From Duganella sp. CF402 (GTDB taxonomy: Bacteria; Pseudomonadota; Gammaproteobacteria; Burkholderiales; Burkholderiaceae_D): DNA of 64,000 nucleotides. The position numbers were made by a program, and so were the translations under genes. The notes below the pieces were generated by a model, which saw only the letters and a program-made list of their open reading frames with translations, was not told where the DNA came from and did no database searches. Where the stretch lies: assembly GCF_900109645.1 (NCBI RefSeq), contig NZ_FOBG01000004.1, positions 248,001 through 312,000 of the forward strand. The letters are read 5' to 3'. Position 1 is the stretch's first letter. Each line of letters opens with the position of its first letter. This document shows, piece after piece, positions 52,899 to 61,500 of this stretch.

Positions 52899-54506
52899 TT
52901 ACATGCGGAAGACACCGAACTTGGTGTCTTCGATTTCCGCATTCAGCGCGGCGGACAGGCCGAGGCCCAGCACCATGCGTGTATCGGCAGGATCGATCAC
53001 GCCGTCGTCCCACAGGCGCGCGGTGGCGTAGTACGGGTGGCCCTGCTGCTCGTACTGCTCCTTGATTGGCTGCTTGAACGCCGCTTCTTCTTCGGCCGAC
53101 CATGCGCCGCCCTTGGCTTCGATGCCATCGCGCTTGACGGTGGCCAGCACGGATGCCGCCTGGTCGCCGCCCATCACCGAGATGCGGGCGTTAGGCCACA
53201 TCCACATGAAGCGTGGCGAGAAGGCGCGGCCGCACATGCCGTAGTTGCCCGCGCCGAAGCTGCCGCCGATGATGACGGTGAACTTGGGCACTGCGGCGGT
53301 GGCGACAGCCGTCACCATCTTGGCGCCGTTACGGGCGATGCCTTCGTTTTCGTATTTGCGGCCGACCATGAAGCCGGTGATATTTTGCAGGAACACCAGC
53401 GGGATCTTGCGCTGTGCGCACAGTTCGATGAAGTGCGCGCCTTTCAGTGCAGACTCGGAGAACAGGATGCCGTTGTTGGCGATGATGCCGACCTTCATGC
53501 CGAAGATGTGGGCGAAGCCGCACACCAGCGTGGTGCCGTAGCGGGCCTTGAATTCATCGAACTCGCTGCCGTCGACGATGCGGGCGATCACTTCGCGCAC
53601 ATCGAAAGGCTTGCGGGTATCGACCGGGATCACGCCGTACAACTCCTTGGCCGCATAGGAAGGCTCCACGGCCTCGCGCAAAGCGCCCTGCTGCGGCTTG
53701 GTGCGGTTCAGATTCGAGACGATGGTGCGCGCCAGCGACAGCGCGTGCAAATCGTTCTGCGCCAGATGGTCGGCCACGCCGGACAGGCGCGTGTGCACAT
53801 CGCCGCCACCCAGATCTTCCGCCGTCACCACCTCGCCGGTGGCTGCCTTCACCAGCGGCGGACCGCCGAGGAAGATGGTGCCTTGCTCCTTCACGATGAT
53901 GGATTCGTCGCTCATCGCCGGCACATAAGCGCCGCCGGCGGTGCAAGAACCCATCACCACCGCGATCTGCGGAATGCCCTTGGCCGACAGGTTGGCCTGG
54001 TTGTAGAAGATGCGGCCGAAGTGATCGCGGTCCGGGAACACGTCATCCTGATTCGGCAGATTGGCGCCGCCCGAGTCGACGAGGTAAATGCACGGCAAAT
54101 TGTTTTGATCCGCGATTTCCTGCGCGCGCAGGTGCTTCTTGACCGTCATTGGGTAGTAAGTGCCGCCCTTGACGGTGGCATCGTTACAGACGATCACGCA
54201 CTCTTGGCCGGCCACGCGGCCAATGCCGGTGATGATGCCGGCGGCCGGCGCCGCATCGTCGTACATGCCGTAGGCGGCCATCTGCGACAGTTCAAGGAAA
54301 GGCGTGCCGGAATCGAGCAGCATCTGCACGCGGTCGCGCGGCAGCAACTTGCCGCGGGCGACGTGCTTGGCCGAGGCCGCCTCGCCGCCGCCGAGGGCGA
54401 TCTTGGCGACCTTGGCGTGCAAATCATCGACGACAGCCTGCATGGCGGCCGCGTTGGCCTTGAAATCCTCGCTACGAGGGTTAAGTTTGCTTTCGATCTG
54501 CGGCAT
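52899..54506 (-). CDS. mccB: Methylcrotonyl-CoA carboxylase carboxyltransferase (beta) subunit
   Basis: 535 residues of carboxyltransferase fold. LPCIYLVDSGGANLPNQDDVFPDRDHFGRIFYNQ and TGFMVGRKYENEGIARNGAKMVTAVATA are the acyl-CoA and biotin binding blocks. GNYGMCGRAFSPRFMWMWPNARISVMGG is distinctive for MccB. It transfers the carboxyl from biotin on MccA to methylcrotonyl-CoA. It is the first gene of the run visible here. The isovaleryl-CoA dehydrogenase and LiuR regulator common upstream are absent; an 83-base palindrome lies 18 bases before the ATG. Confidence 0.96.
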   Translation of the reverse strand: MPQIESKLNPRSEDFKANAAAMQAVVDDLHAKVAKIALGGGEAASAKHVARGKLLPRDRVQMLLDSGTPFLELSQMAAYGMYDDAAPAAGIITGIGRVAGQECVIVCNDATVKGGTYYPMTVKKHLRAQEIADQNNLPCIYLVDSGGANLPNQDDVFPDRDHFGRIFYNQANLSAKGIPQIAVVMGSCTAGGAYVPAMSDESIIVKEQGTIFLGGPPLVKAATGEVVTAEDLGGGDVHTRLSGVADHLAQNDLHALSLARTIVSNLNRTKPQQGALREAVEPSYAAKELYGVIPVDTRKPFDVREVIARIVDGSEFDEFKARYGTTLVCGFAHIFGMKVGIIANNGILFSESALKGAHFIELCAQRKIPLVFLQNITGFMVGRKYENEGIARNGAKMVTAVATAAVPKFTVIIGGSFGAGNYGMCGRAFSPRFMWMWPNARISVMGGDQAASVLATVKRDGIEAKGGAWSAEEEAAFKQPIKEQYEQQGHPYYATARLWDDGVIDPADTRMVLGLGLSAALNAEIEDTKFGVFRM

Positions 54507-54523
54507 TGCTTTTCCTTTTCTAA

Positions 54524-54606
54524 TTCGGGGTCAGAGCCGACATTCGGACACGAGCTCAGCTACGGCGTAGCTGAGCTCGTGTCCGAATGTCGGCTCTGAC
54601 CCCGAA
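54524..54606. repeat. 83-base palindrome with perfect 40-bp arms
   Basis: The arms 54524-54563 and 54567-54606 are perfect inverted copies around a 3-base centre (GGC). The outer ends read TTCGGGGTCAGAGCC, a motif common at proteobacterial dispersed repeats. It lies between mccB and ychJ, both on the minus strand, so RNA from either side would fold into one long hairpin. There is no T-tract on either side. It is probably a REP/MITE-like element or insertion scar that may also stop transcripts. Confidence 0.85.
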
Positions 54607-54615
54607 GTGTCATCA

Positions 54616-55059
54616 TTATTCTGGAAAACTACCGTCAACGTAAAACCAGCGCAGGTCTCCTCCTTCTGCCGGTTCGCGTACAAAGTTGCTGATCTCGTGC
54701 AGGCGCTGGGCCCGGCCATTGATCTTGAACCGGGCCACAAACTCCACCGTATCCTTTGTCAGATCGGCATCATCTGCTTTACGTTGACGTAAACGTAAAC
54801 GTAAAGCAGATTTTACCTCAAGTCCCAGCCATTGCACCTTTTCCTCTTCGCTCATGATGGGCTCGGCCGGCCGGGTGCTGGCGTGCCAGGTGGCCAGCAG
54901 GTAGGGTTCGTTGCGCTGGCCGTAGGCGGTATAGCGCGAACGCATCAGCGCTTCGGCGGTCGGTGCGATGGCGGAACCATCGATGTACGGGCCGCAGCAG
55001 GTGGCGAGCGAGGGGCCGCCGCAGGGACAGCCGGCAGGCGCGGTGGGCTTCTTGGACAT
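54616..55059 (-). CDS. ychJ: YchJ / UPF0225 family protein with SEC-C type motif
   Basis: 147 residues from MSKKPTAPAGCPCGGPSLATCC. The Cys-rich N-terminus (CPCGGPSLATCCGPYIDG) and EALMRSRYTAYGQRNEPYLLATWHAS are the YchJ markers; the C-terminal SEC-C Cys/His motif of some relatives is absent. The role is unknown, possibly zinc binding. An internal stretch RLRLRQRKADDADLTKD is coded by a short GTAAAC repeat within an inverted repeat and looks expanded. Confidence 0.87.
   Translation of the reverse strand: MSKKPTAPAGCPCGGPSLATCCGPYIDGSAIAPTAEALMRSRYTAYGQRNEPYLLATWHASTRPAEPIMSEEEKVQWLGLEVKSALRLRLRQRKADDADLTKDTVEFVARFKINGRAQRLHEISNFVREPAEGGDLRWFYVDGSFPE
54772..54811. repeat. Inverted repeat with (GTAAAC)n expansion inside ychJ
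   Basis: ATCTGCTTTACGTT and AACGTAAAGCAGAT form a 14-bp perfect inverted repeat around a 12-base centre carrying GTAAAC units. It lies in coding sequence and encodes the basic RLRLRQRKAD stretch. Confidence 0.7.
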
Positions 55060-55160
55060 GGTTGGAAACAATCTGAACAGATGATGCAAACCTCGCATTA
55101 TCCGCCAAATACAGGCATTTCGCCGCCCTTGGATTACACTAGAGGCGTGAGGAGAAATGA

Positions 55161-55901
55161 ATGAGCGATACCAGTTTTGAATTCAAGGCGGATGCCAACG
55201 ACAGTTCGCCGTTGTACATGCAAATTGCCCGCAAATTAAGCGACGATGTGCTGAATGGCCGTTACCAGGTCGATCAGGCGCTGCCCTCCGAGCGGACCTT
55301 GTCGGAGTTGCTGAACGTGTCGCGGGTTACCGCACGCAAGGCGATCGACCAGTTGGTGGACCAGGGATTGGTGGTCCGCCGTCGCGGATCGGGCAACTAT
55401 ATTGCGCCGCGCATCGAGCAGCCGCTGTCCAACCTCACCAGTTTTTCGGAACAATTGCAGCAGCGCGGCCACATCCCCGGCTCGCGCTGGCTCAAGCGCG
55501 CGGTGGTGACGCCGACGCCGGAAGAGCAACTGAGCCTCGGCCTGTCGCCGTACTCCAAGGTGGCGCGCCTGGAACGTTTGCGCCTCGCCGACGATGTGGT
55601 GATGGCCTATGAAGTATCGGTGCTGCCGCAGACCGTGCTGAACGACCCGAACGCGGTCGGCAATTCGCTGTACCAGTACCTGGAAAGCATCAACAAAGCG
55701 CCGGCGCGGGCCTTGCAGCACATCCGCGCCATGAATGCTTCGCCCGAGCTGGCCAAGCAACTGGGCGTGCCCGAGGGGCAGGCGGTGCTGTACATCACCC
55801 GTATCGCCTACCTCGAATCGGGCGAGGCGATGGAACTGACCCACTCCTACTGCCACAGCGACCACTACGATTTCGTGGCGGAGATGCGCCGCGCAACTTA
55901 A
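55161..55901 (+). CDS. GntR/HutC-type regulator of amino-sugar salvage
   Basis: 246 residues. The N-terminal winged helix (PLYMQIARKLSDDVLNGRYQVDQALPSERTLSELLNVSRVTARKAIDQLV) is of the GntR family. The C-terminal UTRA ligand domain contains LTSFSEQLQQRGHIPGSRWL and ALYI-like VLYITRIAYLESGEAMELTHS. NagR/NagQ-type proteins of this kind bind amino-sugar phosphates. It lies 7 bases before murQ, so it probably represses its own operon until GlcNAc-6-P or MurNAc-6-P accumulates. GGAGA precedes the ATG. Confidence 0.92.
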   Translation: MSDTSFEFKADANDSSPLYMQIARKLSDDVLNGRYQVDQALPSERTLSELLNVSRVTARKAIDQLVDQGLVVRRRGSGNYIAPRIEQPLSNLTSFSEQLQQRGHIPGSRWLKRAVVTPTPEEQLSLGLSPYSKVARLERLRLADDVVMAYEVSVLPQTVLNDPNAVGNSLYQYLESINKAPARALQHIRAMNASPELAKQLGVPEGQAVLYITRIAYLESGEAMELTHSYCHSDHYDFVAEMRRAT

Positions 55902-55908
55902 AAAAACT

Positions 55909-56790
55909 ATGCTGAAAACCGAGACGCCGAGTACGCAGCACACCGAACTGGACTTGTACCCGGTGCAGGATCTGGTCGACGCCCTGCTCGACGACCAGGC
56001 GCTGGCGGCGCAGGCCGTGAAGGCGGCCTCGGCCAGCGTCAGCGCGGCGGTGGAGGCGATGGCGCCGCGCATCGCCGCAGGAGGGCGCCTGATTTACGTC
56101 GGCGCCGGCACCTCGGGGCGGCTGGGCATACTCGATAGCGTGGAGTTGTTCCCCACCTTCTCGTGGCCGCACGAGCGGGCGGTTCCGCTGCTGGCCGGCG
56201 GCCTCGGCGCGATGTTCGAGGCGGTCGAAGGCGCGGAGGATGACCGCAACAAGGGCGCGGCCGACCTGCGGCTGCTCTATCCGACTTACAACGATGTGGT
56301 CTTGCTGGTGGCCGCGTCCGGCACCACGCCGTATGTGCTGGGCGCGATGCAGTCGGCGCGCACGGTGGGGGCGCTGGCGGTAGGCATCGCCAACAATGCC
56401 GGCACGCCCTTGCTGGCCGGGGCCGACATCGGCATCCTGCTGGACACCGGGCCGGAACTGATCTCCGGCAGCACGCGCCTGAAGGCGGGCACGGCGCAGA
56501 AAATCGTCCTCAACACCCTGTCGACCGCGTTGATGGTGCGGCTGCACAAAGTCTACGGCAACCTGATGGTGGACCTGCAAGCGACCAACGCCAAGCTGAC
56601 CGAACGCACCATCCGCCTGACCATGCACGCCACCGGCGTGGACGCCGAAACAGCGCGCACCGCGCTGGAGCAATGCCAGCACCAGGTCAAAACCGCCATC
56701 GTCATGCTGCTCAAAAAACAAACCGCCGACCAGGCCCAGTCGCTGCTAGACCAGAACCACGGCAACCTCCGCGCCGCCCTCAACGCATGA
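55909..56790 (+). CDS. murQ: N-acetylmuramic acid 6-phosphate etherase
   Basis: 293 residues with an SIS fold. GGRLIYVGAGTSGRLGILDSVELFPTFSWP contains the catalytic Glu, and AASGTTPYVLGAMQSARTVG forms the second sugar-phosphate loop. The C-terminus is UBA-like. It cleaves the lactyl ether of MurNAc-6-P to give GlcNAc-6-P. The active-site stretch reads ELFPTFSWP where many relatives have E-x-x-PTF, so catalysis should be retained. The AmpG-like gene begins within its stop (ATGA). Confidence 0.95.
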   Translation: MLKTETPSTQHTELDLYPVQDLVDALLDDQALAAQAVKAASASVSAAVEAMAPRIAAGGRLIYVGAGTSGRLGILDSVELFPTFSWPHERAVPLLAGGLGAMFEAVEGAEDDRNKGAADLRLLYPTYNDVVLLVAASGTTPYVLGAMQSARTVGALAVGIANNAGTPLLAGADIGILLDTGPELISGSTRLKAGTAQKIVLNTLSTALMVRLHKVYGNLMVDLQATNAKLTERTIRLTMHATGVDAETARTALEQCQHQVKTAIVMLLKKQTADQAQSLLDQNHGNLRAALNA

Positions 56791-58046
56791 AGCAGCGTAG
56801 TCCTTGGGCTTGGGTGCCGAGTGTGTCGTTTGGGCAGGGGGTGCCGTATGTGGCCGTGATGATGCTGTCGACGGTGATGTACAAGAATCTCGGCATCTCC
56901 AACGCTGATCTGGCGTTTTATACAGCCTGGCTGTATCTGCCGTGGGTGGTAAAGCCGTTGTGGTCGCCCATCGTAGAGATGTTCGGCACCAAGCGGCGCT
57001 GGACGGTGTTGATGCAGCTGGTTGGCGGCGCCGGCCTGGCGGCGGTCGCGCTCACTTTGCATGCGCCCGAGTTCTTCCGCTGGACGCTGGTGATTTTCTG
57101 GCTGATGGCGTTCAGCTCGGCCACGCACGATATCGCTTCCGATGGGTTTTACATGCTCGGCCTGCCGACCCAGCATCAGCAGGCCGCCTTCGTCGGCGTG
57201 CGCAGCGCGTTCTACAAGCTGGCGATGATCGGCGGCCAAGGCGGCTTGGTCTACATCGCCGGGGAGCTGATCAAGGCCTCCGGCGATCCGGCGCGTGCGT
57301 GGTCGGTGGTGTTCGCACTGATGGCGGGACTGTATCTGGCGCTGTGCGCGTATCATCAATTTGTGCTGCCGCGCCCGGATGTGGACCGCAGCCACGCCAG
57401 CGGCGGCGCGCTGTGGCGGGATTTTGTCCACACTTTCCGCAGCTTTTTCCAGAAGCCGGGCATTATCCCAACCTTGGGATTCTTGCTGCTATACCGCCTC
57501 GGCGAGGCGCAGTTGCTGAAGATGGCCGCACCCTTCCTGCTCGATCCGCGCGACAAGGGTGGGCTGGGCCTGAGCACCTCGGATTTCGGGCTGGTCTACG
57601 GCACCATCGGCGTATGCGCGCTGGTGATTGGCGGGCTGGCCGGCGGCGTGACGGTGTCGCGTTTCGGCCTCAAGCGCGCGCTGCTGCCGATGGTGTTCAT
57701 CATGCACGTGCCCGATCTGGTGTTCGTCTACCTCGCCACCGCGCTGCCGGATCACCTGGTGCTGATTTCGGCGTGCCTGGCGGTCGAGCAGTTCGGCTAC
57801 GGCTTCGGCTTTGCCGCTTTCCTGCTGTATATGGTGCTGGTGGCCGATGGTGAACATAAAACCGCCCACTACGCCATCTGCACTGGCTTCATGGCCCTCG
57901 GCATGATGTTGCCGGGCATGGTCAGTGGCTGGATCCAGCAAGCGCTTGGTTATCAACAGTTCTTCATCTGGGCCTGCATCTCGACCTTGCCCGCGTTTGT
58001 GATGACGCTGTTGGTGCGTATTCCAGCTGAGTTTGGCCGAAAATAG
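56787..58046 (+). CDS. ampG: AmpG-like muropeptide permease (MFS)
   Basis: 419 residues with about 12 membrane helices. SFGQGVPYVAVMMLSTVMYKNLGISNADLAFYTAWLYLPWVVKPLWSPIVE resembles AmpG and related SLC33-like MFS proteins, and DIASDGFYM recalls the conserved DA(T/I)AxDG motif. It is expected to import anhydro-muropeptides or amino sugars. It is translationally coupled to murQ, which strongly supports a salvage role. Confidence 0.88.
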   Translation: MKQRSPWAWVPSVSFGQGVPYVAVMMLSTVMYKNLGISNADLAFYTAWLYLPWVVKPLWSPIVEMFGTKRRWTVLMQLVGGAGLAAVALTLHAPEFFRWTLVIFWLMAFSSATHDIASDGFYMLGLPTQHQQAAFVGVRSAFYKLAMIGGQGGLVYIAGELIKASGDPARAWSVVFALMAGLYLALCAYHQFVLPRPDVDRSHASGGALWRDFVHTFRSFFQKPGIIPTLGFLLLYRLGEAQLLKMAAPFLLDPRDKGGLGLSTSDFGLVYGTIGVCALVIGGLAGGVTVSRFGLKRALLPMVFIMHVPDLVFVYLATALPDHLVLISACLAVEQFGYGFGFAAFLLYMVLVADGEHKTAHYAICTGFMALGMMLPGMVSGWIQQALGYQQFFIWACISTLPAFVMTLLVRIPAEFGRK

Positions 58047-58084
58047 CCATTACAATACGGTCTCAACTGATTCGGAGAGTGGTT

Positions 58085-59749
58085 TTGGTTTTTAATGCGA
58101 AGAAGCGGCTGACGTTGTCGGCCGGTGTAGCGGCGGGTCTGGCGGCGTTGCTCGAGGGATGTTCCAGTACGCCGACCGCGCCGATGCCGGAGACCGGGAC
58201 CGTGCCGGGCGGCTCCGCTGCGCCCGCAGGCTCGCCGGTGCCGCCGTCCACGCCAGCGGTCGCCAACGCTAACATGCCGCCGCCGGCGCCGCGCGAATTC
58301 CGCGCCGCATGGGTGTCGACCGTCGCTAACATCGACTGGCCGAGCCGCAGCAACCTGACCACGGCCAGGCAGCAAACCGAAGCCCTCGCCATTCTCGACC
58401 GCGCCAGGGCGCTGAACCTGAACGCCATCGTGCTGCAGGTGCGCCCGAGTGCCGATGCGATTTATCCGTCCGCGCTGGAGCCGTGGTCGGAATTCCTCAC
58501 CGGCCAGCAGGGCCGCGCGCCGGCGCAGCCGTGGGATCCGCTGCAGTTCTGGATCGAGCAGGCGCACGCGCGCGGGATGGAGCTGCATGCGTGGTTCAAT
58601 CCCTACCGCGCGCGCCATGCGACGGCCAAGTCGCCGCTGGCGGCCAGTCACATCGGCCGCACGCAGCCGGATGTGGTCAAGCCGTATGGCCGCTACCTGT
58701 GGATGGATCCGGGCGAAGCGGCCGCCTCGCAGCACACGCTGGACGTGGTGCTGGACGTGGTGCGCCGCTACGATATCGACGGCGTGCATATCGACGATTA
58801 CTTCTACCCGTACCCGATTGATACGCCAAATGCCGCCGGGCCGGAAGGCGTGGCGCTCGATGGCGGCGTTGGCGCCAAGCAGGAGCTGGAGTTCCCGGAC
58901 CAGGCCTCGTGGCAACGCTACCTGCTCGGCGGCGGCACGCTGGACCGCGCGCACTGGCGCCGCCAGAACGTGAATTCGCTGATCGAAGCCATGTACCTCG
59001 GCATTCGCAAGGAAAAGAGCTGGGTGCGATTCGGCATCAGCCCATTCGGCATCGGCCGTCCAGACAGACGCCCGGCCGGCATCATCGGTTTCAGCCAGTA
59101 CGACAAGCTGTATGCGGATGCGGAACTGTGGCTGGCCAACGGCTGGCTCGATTACCTCGCGCCGCAGCTTTACTGGCCGGTGTCGCAGGCGCCGCAGGCG
59201 TTCGATGTGCTGCTCGATTACTGGCTGGCGCAGAACACGCGCGCACGCCATGTCTGGCCCGGCTTGTACACCAGCCGCATCGACAACAGCGCCAAGGCTT
59301 TCGCACCGGAGGAAATCGTCAAGCAGATCAGCGTTACGCGCAGCCGCAACGGCGTGCGCGGCCACCTGCACTTCTCGATCGCGGCGCTGATGGAAAACCG
59401 CAAGGGCATCGCCGATCAGTTGAAAGCGCAGGCCTATCAAAGCGCGGCGCTGACGCCGGCCACGCCGTGGTTGGGCGCCGACGCGCCGACCGCACCGCAA
59501 GCGGCCGCGCGGCGCGAGAGCAACGGCGTGGCCTTGAAGCTGGCCGCTGGCTCGGGCAAGCCGGTGGCGCAGTATGCGATCTGGTCGCGCTACGGCAACG
59601 AGTGGCGCTTCGCGGTGGCCCCGGCTTCGCGTCCGGTACTGCTGCTGGCCGACGATGCGGCGGGCGGCGCGGCGCAAGCGGTGGTGGTCAGCGCGGTCGA
59701 CCGCCTCGGTAATGAAAGTGAACGTATCAACGTCAATCTACGGAGCTGA
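58085..59749 (+). CDS. GHL10 (DUF187) glycoside hydrolase, DigH/YddW-like lipoprotein
   Basis: About 554 residues from a TTG that has GGAG 7 bases upstream. A GTG two codons earlier abuts the ribosome site and is less likely. The N-terminal segment ends LLEGCSS, a plausible though imperfect lipobox. The catalytic barrel begins REFRAAWVSTVANIDWPSRS and includes AIVLQVRPSADAIYPS, HAWFNPYRARH and GVHIDDYFYPYP, as in the GHL10 family. E. coli DigH of this family cleaves denuded peptidoglycan glycan strands. A C-terminal beta domain follows. Context with murQ, ampG and amidase supports cell-wall turnover. Confidence 0.87.
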   Translation: MVFNAKKRLTLSAGVAAGLAALLEGCSSTPTAPMPETGTVPGGSAAPAGSPVPPSTPAVANANMPPPAPREFRAAWVSTVANIDWPSRSNLTTARQQTEALAILDRARALNLNAIVLQVRPSADAIYPSALEPWSEFLTGQQGRAPAQPWDPLQFWIEQAHARGMELHAWFNPYRARHATAKSPLAASHIGRTQPDVVKPYGRYLWMDPGEAAASQHTLDVVLDVVRRYDIDGVHIDDYFYPYPIDTPNAAGPEGVALDGGVGAKQELEFPDQASWQRYLLGGGTLDRAHWRRQNVNSLIEAMYLGIRKEKSWVRFGISPFGIGRPDRRPAGIIGFSQYDKLYADAELWLANGWLDYLAPQLYWPVSQAPQAFDVLLDYWLAQNTRARHVWPGLYTSRIDNSAKAFAPEEIVKQISVTRSRNGVRGHLHFSIAALMENRKGIADQLKAQAYQSAALTPATPWLGADAPTAPQAAARRESNGVALKLAAGSGKPVAQYAIWSRYGNEWRFAVAPASRPVLLLADDAAGGAAQAVVVSAVDRLGNESERINVNLRS

Positions 59750-59751
59750 TG

Positions 59752-60651
59752 ATGAGTGAACTCGGTCTGGGCATCGACGCCGGCGGTACGCAAACCCGAT
59801 GGGCGCTGGCGGATGCAACCGGCGCCATTGTGGCCGAGGGCAGCGTGGCTGGCATGTCGGCCACGCAGATGGGCAGCACGGCCGGCCGCGACGCGGTGCG
59901 CGGCATCTTCGCCATGCTGGCGACGCAGGTGCTGGCCGCCGGCCAGCCGGTGCGCGCGTGCGCAGGCCTGACCGGCTTCGATGGCGTCAGCACGCAGGCC
60001 GCGCAGATGCTGGCGGAAGCACTGAAGATCGCGCCGTCGGCCATCGGCATGCGCAACGATGTGGAGATCGCGTATCTGGACAGCTTTGCGCCGGGCGAGG
60101 GATATCTGGTGTACGCGGGCACCGGCTCCATCGCCGCCTTCATCGACACCAACGGCCAGTTCCACCGCGCCGGTGGACGCGGCGTGACGCTCGATGACGG
60201 CGGCGGCGGTTTCTGGATCGCGCGCGAAGCCATGCGCCACATCTGGCGGCTGGAAGACGAGCAGCCCGGCGTGTGGCAGCAATCGGCGATGGCACGCGCG
60301 GTGTTTGCGCAGATCGGCGGCAGCGACTGGTCCTTGTCGCGCCAGTTCATCTACGGCCAGGATCGTGGCGCCATCGGGCAGCTGGCGCTGGCCGTCGCCG
60401 CCAGCGCCGATGCCGATCCGGTGGCGCGCAATATCCTCGAGCGGGCCGGCAGCGAGTTGGCGCGGATTGCGCTGGCCCTGGTGGGCCGCTATGGTGCGCG
60501 GCCGATTGCGCTGGGCGGCCGGGCGGCGCATCTGCATCCGTTGATCGCGCAGAGCATGCGGGCGGCGCTGCCTTCGGAGCTGTCGCTGGCGCAGCGGCAT
60601 ACGCTGGCGCATCACGCGGCGGCGCGGATTGCTCTACACTCCCATCATTGA
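59752..60651 (+). CDS. BadF/BcrA-type ATPase, N-acetylglucosamine/MurNAc kinase-like
   Basis: 299 residues of actin-like ATPase fold. The phosphate loop LGIDAGGTQTRWALAD, the Asp-containing YLVYAGTGSIAAF and GGRGVTLDDGGGGFWIAREA, and the C-terminal adenosine motif PIALGGRAAH fit the BadF/BcrA family, which includes GlcNAc kinase and clostridial MurK. In this operon it would phosphorylate GlcNAc and/or MurNAc released outside the recycling PTS, feeding murQ. Substrate choice cannot be told from the sequence. The start is the second ATG, which has the better ribosome spacing. Confidence 0.87.
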   Translation: MSELGLGIDAGGTQTRWALADATGAIVAEGSVAGMSATQMGSTAGRDAVRGIFAMLATQVLAAGQPVRACAGLTGFDGVSTQAAQMLAEALKIAPSAIGMRNDVEIAYLDSFAPGEGYLVYAGTGSIAAFIDTNGQFHRAGGRGVTLDDGGGGFWIAREAMRHIWRLEDEQPGVWQQSAMARAVFAQIGGSDWSLSRQFIYGQDRGAIGQLALAVAASADADPVARNILERAGSELARIALALVGRYGARPIALGGRAAHLHPLIAQSMRAALPSELSLAQRHTLAHHAAARIALHSHH

Positions 60652-60672
60652 ATCGCTTTTCGAGATCGTCCC

Positions 60673-61500
60673 ATGAAGATTGTTCCCCTCCTTGCTATTG
60701 CTGCCGTGCTGGCAGGTTGCGCCACGGTGCCGTCGCCGGAGGGGCCGCGCCTGGACCGTTCGCTGTCGGCGCGCGGGCAGAGCGACCGTATCAAGTATGT
60801 GATCCTGCATTACACGGTGAGCGATACGCCGCGCTCGATCAAGACACTGACCACCACGGACGTCAGCGCGCACTATCTGCTGACGGACACGGAGCAGCCG
60901 TTCTTCTACACGCTGGTGGATGAATCGCGCCAGTCGAACCATGCGGGCATCAGCAGCTGGAAGATTTACAACCAGCTCAATTCGGCGTCGATCGGGATTG
61001 AGATTGTGAATCCGGGCTTCAGGGAGACGCCGGAAGGGCGCGTGTATGCACCGTTTCCGCAGGCGCAGATCGATCAGCTGATTGTGCTGCTGAAGGATAT
61101 CGTCAAGCGCCACAATATCGCGCCGGGGAATATCCTCGGGCATAACGACATCGCGCCGCAGCGCAAGCAGGATCCGGGGCCGCTGTTCCCGTGGAAGCAG
61201 TTGGCTGATGCAGGGCTGATTACGTGGCCGGAGCCGAGCCGCGTGGCGGCGCGTATCGAAGGCTTCCAGCAGCAGCTGCCGGAAGTGGCGTGGTTCCAGC
61301 GCAAGCTGGCGGAGGTGGGCTACGCGGTACCGCAGAGCGGCGAACTGGATCAGGCCACGCGCAATGTGGTGTCGGTGTTCCAGACCAAGTACCGGCCATC
61401 GCAGTACGATGGCACGCCGGACCCGGAAACCGCAGCGCTGCTGGAAGTGCTGACCAGTCCATTGCCGACACCACCGGCCGCCGCACCCGAAGGACGATGA
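60673..61500 (+). CDS. amiD: AmiD-like N-acetylmuramoyl-L-alanine amidase lipoprotein
   Basis: 275 residues. The lipobox LAGC (Cys 16) makes it a lipoprotein. The amidase_2 domain has zinc ligands in ILHYTVSD, SNHAGIS and GHNDIAPQRKQDPG. A C-terminal PG_binding_1 domain (about 195-260) starts VAWFQRKLAEVGYAVPQSGELD. It removes peptides from MurNAc or anhydroMurNAc in the periplasm. It lies 21 bases after the kinase gene and is coupled to the dipeptidase gene. Confidence 0.94.
   Translation: MKIVPLLAIAAVLAGCATVPSPEGPRLDRSLSARGQSDRIKYVILHYTVSDTPRSIKTLTTTDVSAHYLLTDTEQPFFYTLVDESRQSNHAGISSWKIYNQLNSASIGIEIVNPGFRETPEGRVYAPFPQAQIDQLIVLLKDIVKRHNIAPGNILGHNDIAPQRKQDPGPLFPWKQLADAGLITWPEPSRVAARIEGFQQQLPEVAWFQRKLAEVGYAVPQSGELDQATRNVVSVFQTKYRPSQYDGTPDPETAALLEVLTSPLPTPPAAAPEGR

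Noticed and set aside
53037..54599. Long open frame of about 520 codons opposite mccB
   Set aside because: Antisense shadow of mccB; the minus-strand frame has every carboxyltransferase motif.
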